In this document: positions 60,554 to 64,000 of the stretch, piece by piece | Layout: the number at the start of each line of letters is the position of its first letter | Numbering within the stretch: the stretch's first letter is position 1 | NCBI RefSeq assembly: GCF_003977595.1 | Contig: NZ_RYYR01000016.1 | Location: 1-64,000 of the forward strand | Direction of reading: 5' to 3' | Length of the DNA stretch: 64,000 nt | Source: Lysinibacillus antri | GTDB taxonomy: Bacteria; Bacillota; Bacilli; Bacillales_A; Planococcaceae | The notes under the pieces: generated by a model | The model's database searches: none | Told to the model about the DNA's origin: nothing | What the model saw: only the letters and a program-made list of their open reading frames with translations | Program-made: the position numbers and the translations under genes

Positions 60554-61144
60554 TTACATCGCTTTCTTCACTTGTACACTGATAGGTTGTTCGTTTCGAA
60601 TTTTATGAAATACTTTATATAACCTTGTAGCTAAAACGCCAGCAATCATTGAGATTAACACATCACCAGCAATAGCATAGACAAAACCAATCATCCATAC
60701 ATGGGTCCAGCTAGTTGGAATACCCATCCAAAGATTCAATGCCATGTAAAGATAAGGTACCCCAATTAAGTAAACGACTAGTAAGCCCGCTAAGTTTGCT
60801 AAAATAAAATGATATGTCTTTGGATTGGCTATTCGCTCTACTATCAAGCCCACCACAAAGGCGCCACCAATATAACCTAATAAATAGCCGAACGTTGGTT
60901 GTAGGAAATAGCCAATCCCTCCTCCTTGTGTGAAAACGGGTAGCCCCGCTAAGCCAATTGCAACATACGCAAGCTGACTTTGTAACCCTCTTTTACTTCC
61001 CAATAGACTCCCAGCTAAAAAAACAAATAGAACTTGCAGCGTAAACGGAACATACGGTAATGGGATTTTAATAAATGCTCCAATGGCTGTTAACGCAGCA
61101 AACAATGAGATTGTTGCTAAGGCAATTGTTGAGTTTTTATTCAA
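60554..61144 (-). CDS. bioY: BioY biotin transporter (ECF S component)
   Basis: The 196-residue protein has six TMs with the BioY pattern [22 protein letters not shown] and [18 protein letters not shown]. It binds biotin and works with EcfA/T energy modules encoded elsewhere, or alone. TTG 61144 overlaps the bioA stop by 8 nt, suggesting coupled translation. Confidence 0.9.
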   Translation of the reverse strand: MNKNSTIALATISLFAALTAIGAFIKIPLPYVPFTLQVLFVFLAGSLLGSKRGLQSQLAYVAIGLAGLPVFTQGGGIGYFLQPTFGYLLGYIGGAFVVGLIVERIANPKTYHFILANLAGLLVVYLIGVPYLYMALNLWMGIPTSWTHVWMIGFVYAIAGDVLISMIAGVLATRLYKVFHKIRNEQPISVQVKKAM

Positions 61145-62528
61145 CTTCCAGCACCACCTTACTGTTTTGGACATTTTCGAAATATTGCTGTATCGATTCA
61201 TGTGTTAGACCAATCATGATTCTTATTTCCTTTTTTGAGATCACATATGGCGGCATAAAATAAAGGGTGTTTCCTAATGGCCTTAAGAGCAATCCTTTTT
61301 CTAGAGCAATTTGATAAATGTGATATCCAATTCTTTCTTCACTAGGGAAAGGTTCTTTTGTCTCTTTGTTTTTTACAAGTTCGATTGCACCCACCATACC
61401 AGTTTGTCTGTATTCGCCAACATATGGGTGATGTTGAAATATCTTAGATGCTAACTCCTTCATGTAGGTACTTTTCTCTTCAATCTGTTTGATGTAATGC
61501 TCATCTTCAAAAATTTGTAATACTTCAAGCGCCACTCTACAAGCTAAAGGATTACCTGTATAACTATGTGAATGTAAGAATGCTTTCATAGTTTGATAAT
61601 CATCATAGAATGCTTCGTAAACATCATCTGTAGTTAGAACAACTGATAGTGGTAAATAGCCACCTGTTAATCCTTTTGATAGACACATGAAATCAGGTGT
61701 AATTCCTGCTTGTTCACAGGCAAACATCGTACCCGTTCGCCCGAATCCTACTGCTATTTCATCTGCTATAAGATGTACATCATATTGCAAACAAAGCGCT
61801 TTTAATTTCTTCAAATAAGATGGGGGATACATTTTCATACCTGCTGCCGCTTGGATTAATGGTTCGATAATTATAGCGGCGATCTCTTCATGATGTAACT
61901 TTAACTTTTCTTCAACAGCCGTTATACAAGGCGTATTGCAGTTGTTCGGTTTCTCATTAAATGGACATCTAAAGCAGTCTGGTCCTTGAACGCGTACTGT
62001 GTCTAGTAATAATGGTTGAAAGACCTGGTTATATAGACCCACCCCTCCTACAGAAAGAGCGCCCAGAGTTTCACCATGATAGGCATCTGTTAAAGCTAGG
62101 AACCGTTTTTTACTTTGCTTATTTTTTTGCATGTGATATTGAAAACTCATTTTTAAAGCGACTTCTATTGCAGATGACCCATTATCAGCAAAAAATACTT
62201 TAGATAAACCATCTGGCGTGATTTCTACAAGTTTTTCAGCTAAAAGAATGGCTGGTTCATGAGTAAAGTTAGCAAATATCGCATGTTCTAATTGAAATGC
62301 CTGATTGGCTAAAGCTGTGCTAATGCGTTCATTACAATGGCCGAATAAATTCACCCACCAAGAAGATACAGCATCTATATACTGCTTTCCGTTTTCATCA
62401 TACAAATAAATACCTTTCCCACTTTTGATCACTATAGGAGGAAAATCTTCATAATCCTTCATTTGAGAACAAGGGTGCCAAACATGATTTAAATCTCTTT
62501 TTTGTAAGTCCGAAATAGTACGAATCAT
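61137..62528 (-). CDS. bioA: Adenosylmethionine-8-amino-7-oxononanoate aminotransferase
   Basis: The 463-residue class-III PLP enzyme has [38 protein letters not shown] and the PLP Lys in [12 protein letters not shown]. It converts KAPA to DAPA in biotin synthesis. It overlaps bioD by 4 nt (ATGA). Confidence 0.92.
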   Translation of the reverse strand: MIRTISDLQKRDLNHVWHPCSQMKDYEDFPPIVIKSGKGIYLYDENGKQYIDAVSSWWVNLFGHCNERISTALANQAFQLEHAIFANFTHEPAILLAEKLVEITPDGLSKVFFADNGSSAIEVALKMSFQYHMQKNKQSKKRFLALTDAYHGETLGALSVGGVGLYNQVFQPLLLDTVRVQGPDCFRCPFNEKPNNCNTPCITAVEEKLKLHHEEIAAIIIEPLIQAAAGMKMYPPSYLKKLKALCLQYDVHLIADEIAVGFGRTGTMFACEQAGITPDFMCLSKGLTGGYLPLSVVLTTDDVYEAFYDDYQTMKAFLHSHSYTGNPLACRVALEVLQIFEDEHYIKQIEEKSTYMKELASKIFQHHPYVGEYRQTGMVGAIELVKNKETKEPFPSEERIGYHIYQIALEKGLLLRPLGNTLYFMPPYVISKKEIRIMIGLTHESIQQYFENVQNSKVVLEVE

Positions 62529-63217
62529 ACGCTCACCAACCTTTCGAAAAATTGTGTATTCTCTAGCTGGATATTTTTTAAATCGGATAAATTTTTAAAC
62601 TTAGGGATGACAAGAGAAGGTAAGCGTGTCATTTGTTCGATAGTACTGATGTTATTCTTTTCAAGTTCAGTACCTTCAAATGCATTAAATACAACACCTG
62701 CAATCGGAATATCCTTCATTTTAAGTACCTCGATCGATAGTAAGGTGTGATTGATTGTTCCTAATTTTGTTCGAGCAACTAATATTACAGGTAATCCTGA
62801 TTGTTTAATTAAATGAAGAAAATGATAGTGCCCTTGTTCAATTAATGGAACGTACAACCCACCTGCCCCTTCACAAATTACATAGTCATATTCAGACTTT
62901 AGTTGTTGAATATGTTGTAGAATAACTTCTTCTTGAATTTCTTTACCTTCTAACATCGCAGCGTAGTGGGGTGAAGCAGGCTCTTTAAAAGAATAACTAT
63001 TCAAATGTTCTTCTACTAACGTTTGTTCGCTAAATGATTGATAAAATGCTGTATCTCCATAATATTGATTAGAACCCTCTACAATAATTCCTGTTTGAAC
63101 AGGCTTATAAGGTGTAACGCTAGCTCCTTTTTCTTGAAAATATCGCATGAAGTATGTAGTTACTAAGGTCTTTCCGACATCTGTATCTGTACCCACTATC
63201 CAAAAATGTTGCGTCAT
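62525..63217 (-). CDS. bioD: Dethiobiotin synthetase
   Basis: The 230-residue P-loop enzyme starts [16 protein letters not shown], with YKPVQTG and [11 protein letters not shown]. It makes dethiobiotin from DAPA, CO2 and ATP. It is first in the operon and directly behind a BirA operator. bioB and bioF are not in the window. Confidence 0.92.
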   Translation of the reverse strand: MTQHFWIVGTDTDVGKTLVTTYFMRYFQEKGASVTPYKPVQTGIIVEGSNQYYGDTAFYQSFSEQTLVEEHLNSYSFKEPASPHYAAMLEGKEIQEEVILQHIQQLKSEYDYVICEGAGGLYVPLIEQGHYHFLHLIKQSGLPVILVARTKLGTINHTLLSIEVLKMKDIPIAGVVFNAFEGTELEKNNISTIEQMTRLPSLVIPKFKNLSDLKNIQLENTQFFERLVSV

Positions 63218-63231
63218 AAGATTCCCTCTCT

Positions 63232-63270
63232 TTTTATGTTAACCTATTTACAAAATAAGTTAACATAAAA
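63232..63270 (-). promoter_or_regulatory. BirA operator of the bio operon
   Basis: Perfect 12-bp arms TTTTATGTTAAC (63232-63243) and GTTAACATAAAA (63259-63270) flank a 15-bp spacer. This fits the BirA site type (TTGTTAACC-N15-GGTTAACAA). It lies just upstream of the bioD RBS, so biotin represses the operon. Confidence 0.85.
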
Positions 63271-63469
63271 GGTATAATCTTGTAAATATTAATCGTTCCT
63301 CCAATACTATAATGGATTATCCGCGTTTACTTTGAACGAAGTAAAAATTACATTGTGTTAAATGATGCACCAAATGATAAGGAACGAATAACACTCGAAT
63401 TTCAACAACTATACATTTAGTGGATTTTAGAGATCAGATTGGGAAGACTGTGGAACCGTTTTTATAAAA

Positions 63470-63515
63470 TAAGAAACGTCCTAAACCTGTATAAATGGAT
63501 TTAGGACGTTTTTAA
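63470..63515. terminator. Hairpin terminator
   Basis: AAACGTCCTAAA pairs with TTTAGGACGTTT, with T and A runs on opposite sides. Between the BirA operator and here (63271-63470) I see no gene; a 35-codon frame without start or RBS (RVYFERSKNYIVLNDAPN) could be a remnant. Confidence 0.75.
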
Positions 63516-63545
63516 TGTTCTATTTTCAGAGCTCGTTTAAAATAT

Positions 63546-63863
63546 TTATTCTTTCACTATTTCCAACAACCAATGATGAATCATATCCGAACTCTTATTT
63601 AAATAAACTGTATAATTTTTCAAAGACATCGTACCTGGCATACCTTTCAGTTCTTTACGAAGCAGCATGCCAGATTCAAGTGTAAGACGGATGTCATTCA
63701 GTTTTACTTGAATACTATCCAGTTCGCCATAGGGAGCGTCCTTGAGTAATTTCTTATCCTTTTACAATAAACGATGGCGTTACAAACCCATTGATTGTGA
63801 TGTCCCAATGAACGTTTGAAGATAGTTTTTAAAATCAATTGGCTCCAATTTAAAACTATGATA
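63546..63863 (-). pseudogene. Frameshifted unknown gene
   Basis: Three reading-frame pieces follow each other on the minus strand: LEPIDFKNYLQTF, then NVHWDITINGFVTPSFIVKG (ending at TAA 63754), then DKKLLKDAPYGELDSIQVKL continuing to a stop at 63546 (VKE). The last piece is 67 codons of good coding quality. Frame changes near 63810 and 63758 indicate decay or sequencing errors. Family not recognised. Confidence 0.45.
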
Positions 63864-63868
63864 AAGTC

Positions 63869-64000
63869 ATGAATATAATAATTTTATATTTAATCATGAA
63901 TTGCGTAGCAGACATTGGACTTTTTATCATGTTATTTCAGTTATATTTTAAAAGCAAAAATCGTGTCGCTATCAAATTAAGGACTATGATTAGCACAAGC
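63869..64000 (+). CDS. Possible gene start running off the window
   Basis: From ATG 63869 a frame of 44 codons stays open to the edge: MNIIILYLIMNCVADIGLF, then LFQLYFKSKNRV. It would be a hydrophobic N-terminus. No clear RBS; could be chance. Confidence 0.25.
   Translation, partial: MNIIILYLIMNCVADIGLFIMLFQLYFKSKNRVAIKLRTMISTS

Overview
The window looks like chromosomal DNA of a low-GC, endospore-forming Bacillales species, most likely Planococcaceae (Lysinibacillus or a close relative). Support comes from a tricistronic GerA-type germination operon, an S-layer-homology (SLH) cell-surface enzyme, several peptidoglycan hydrolases with LysM domains, Gram-positive ribosome binding sites with many TTG starts, and small genes behind sigma-G-like promoters. 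The genus is inferred; no rRNA or tRNA gene is present.

Layout. 0-0.1 kb: edge of an IS3-family insertion sequence. 0.1-20 kb: single genes and short units, including DUF4177, DUF2935, a sodium-coupled NSS transporter, a Frm2-like nitroreductase, a Ca2+ P-type ATPase, a lone ABC ATPase, FMN reductases, a Bcr/CflA-type exporter, a GH25 muramidase, a triple-LysM NlpC/P60 endopeptidase, and a ring-cleaving dioxygenase behind two MhqR-like operators. 20-39 kb: transporters (LysE, APC, DHA2), a nucleoside hydrolase that apparently starts at ATT, a carotenoid-desaturase-like flavoprotein, serine acetyltransferase, GH18-LysM-SLH surface glycosidase, aldehyde dehydrogenase, diguanylate cyclase and an esterase. 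Between these are tiny Asn-rich proteins with a shared EF-x-E-x-x-NF motif.

39.8-48.9 kb: the most unusual block, a tight six-gene minus-strand operon with three different consecutive dynamin-like GTPases, two unrecognised proteins and a membrane-anchored coiled-coil protein. Arrays of the same 52-bp tandem repeat lie on both sides of it in the same orientation. 50.3-54.3 kb: a complete comQXPA quorum-sensing locus, including a 52-codon comX whose product ends ...TFWS. 54.6-59.1 kb: TerC and the GerA/B/C germinant receptor. 60.5-63.3 kb: bioD-bioA-bioY under a near-textbook BirA operator, followed by a fragment of a DUF2075 gene.

Recurring structure. (i) A 52-bp hairpin-forming tandem repeat at four intergenic loci, once in inverted orientation. 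(ii) A ~117-bp folded element in two copies whose stems differ by compensatory changes. (iii) Other short tandem repeats with 21- and 41-bp periods. (iv) Decayed genes: a manganese catalase, a DUF2075 fragment and a frameshifted gene at the right edge.
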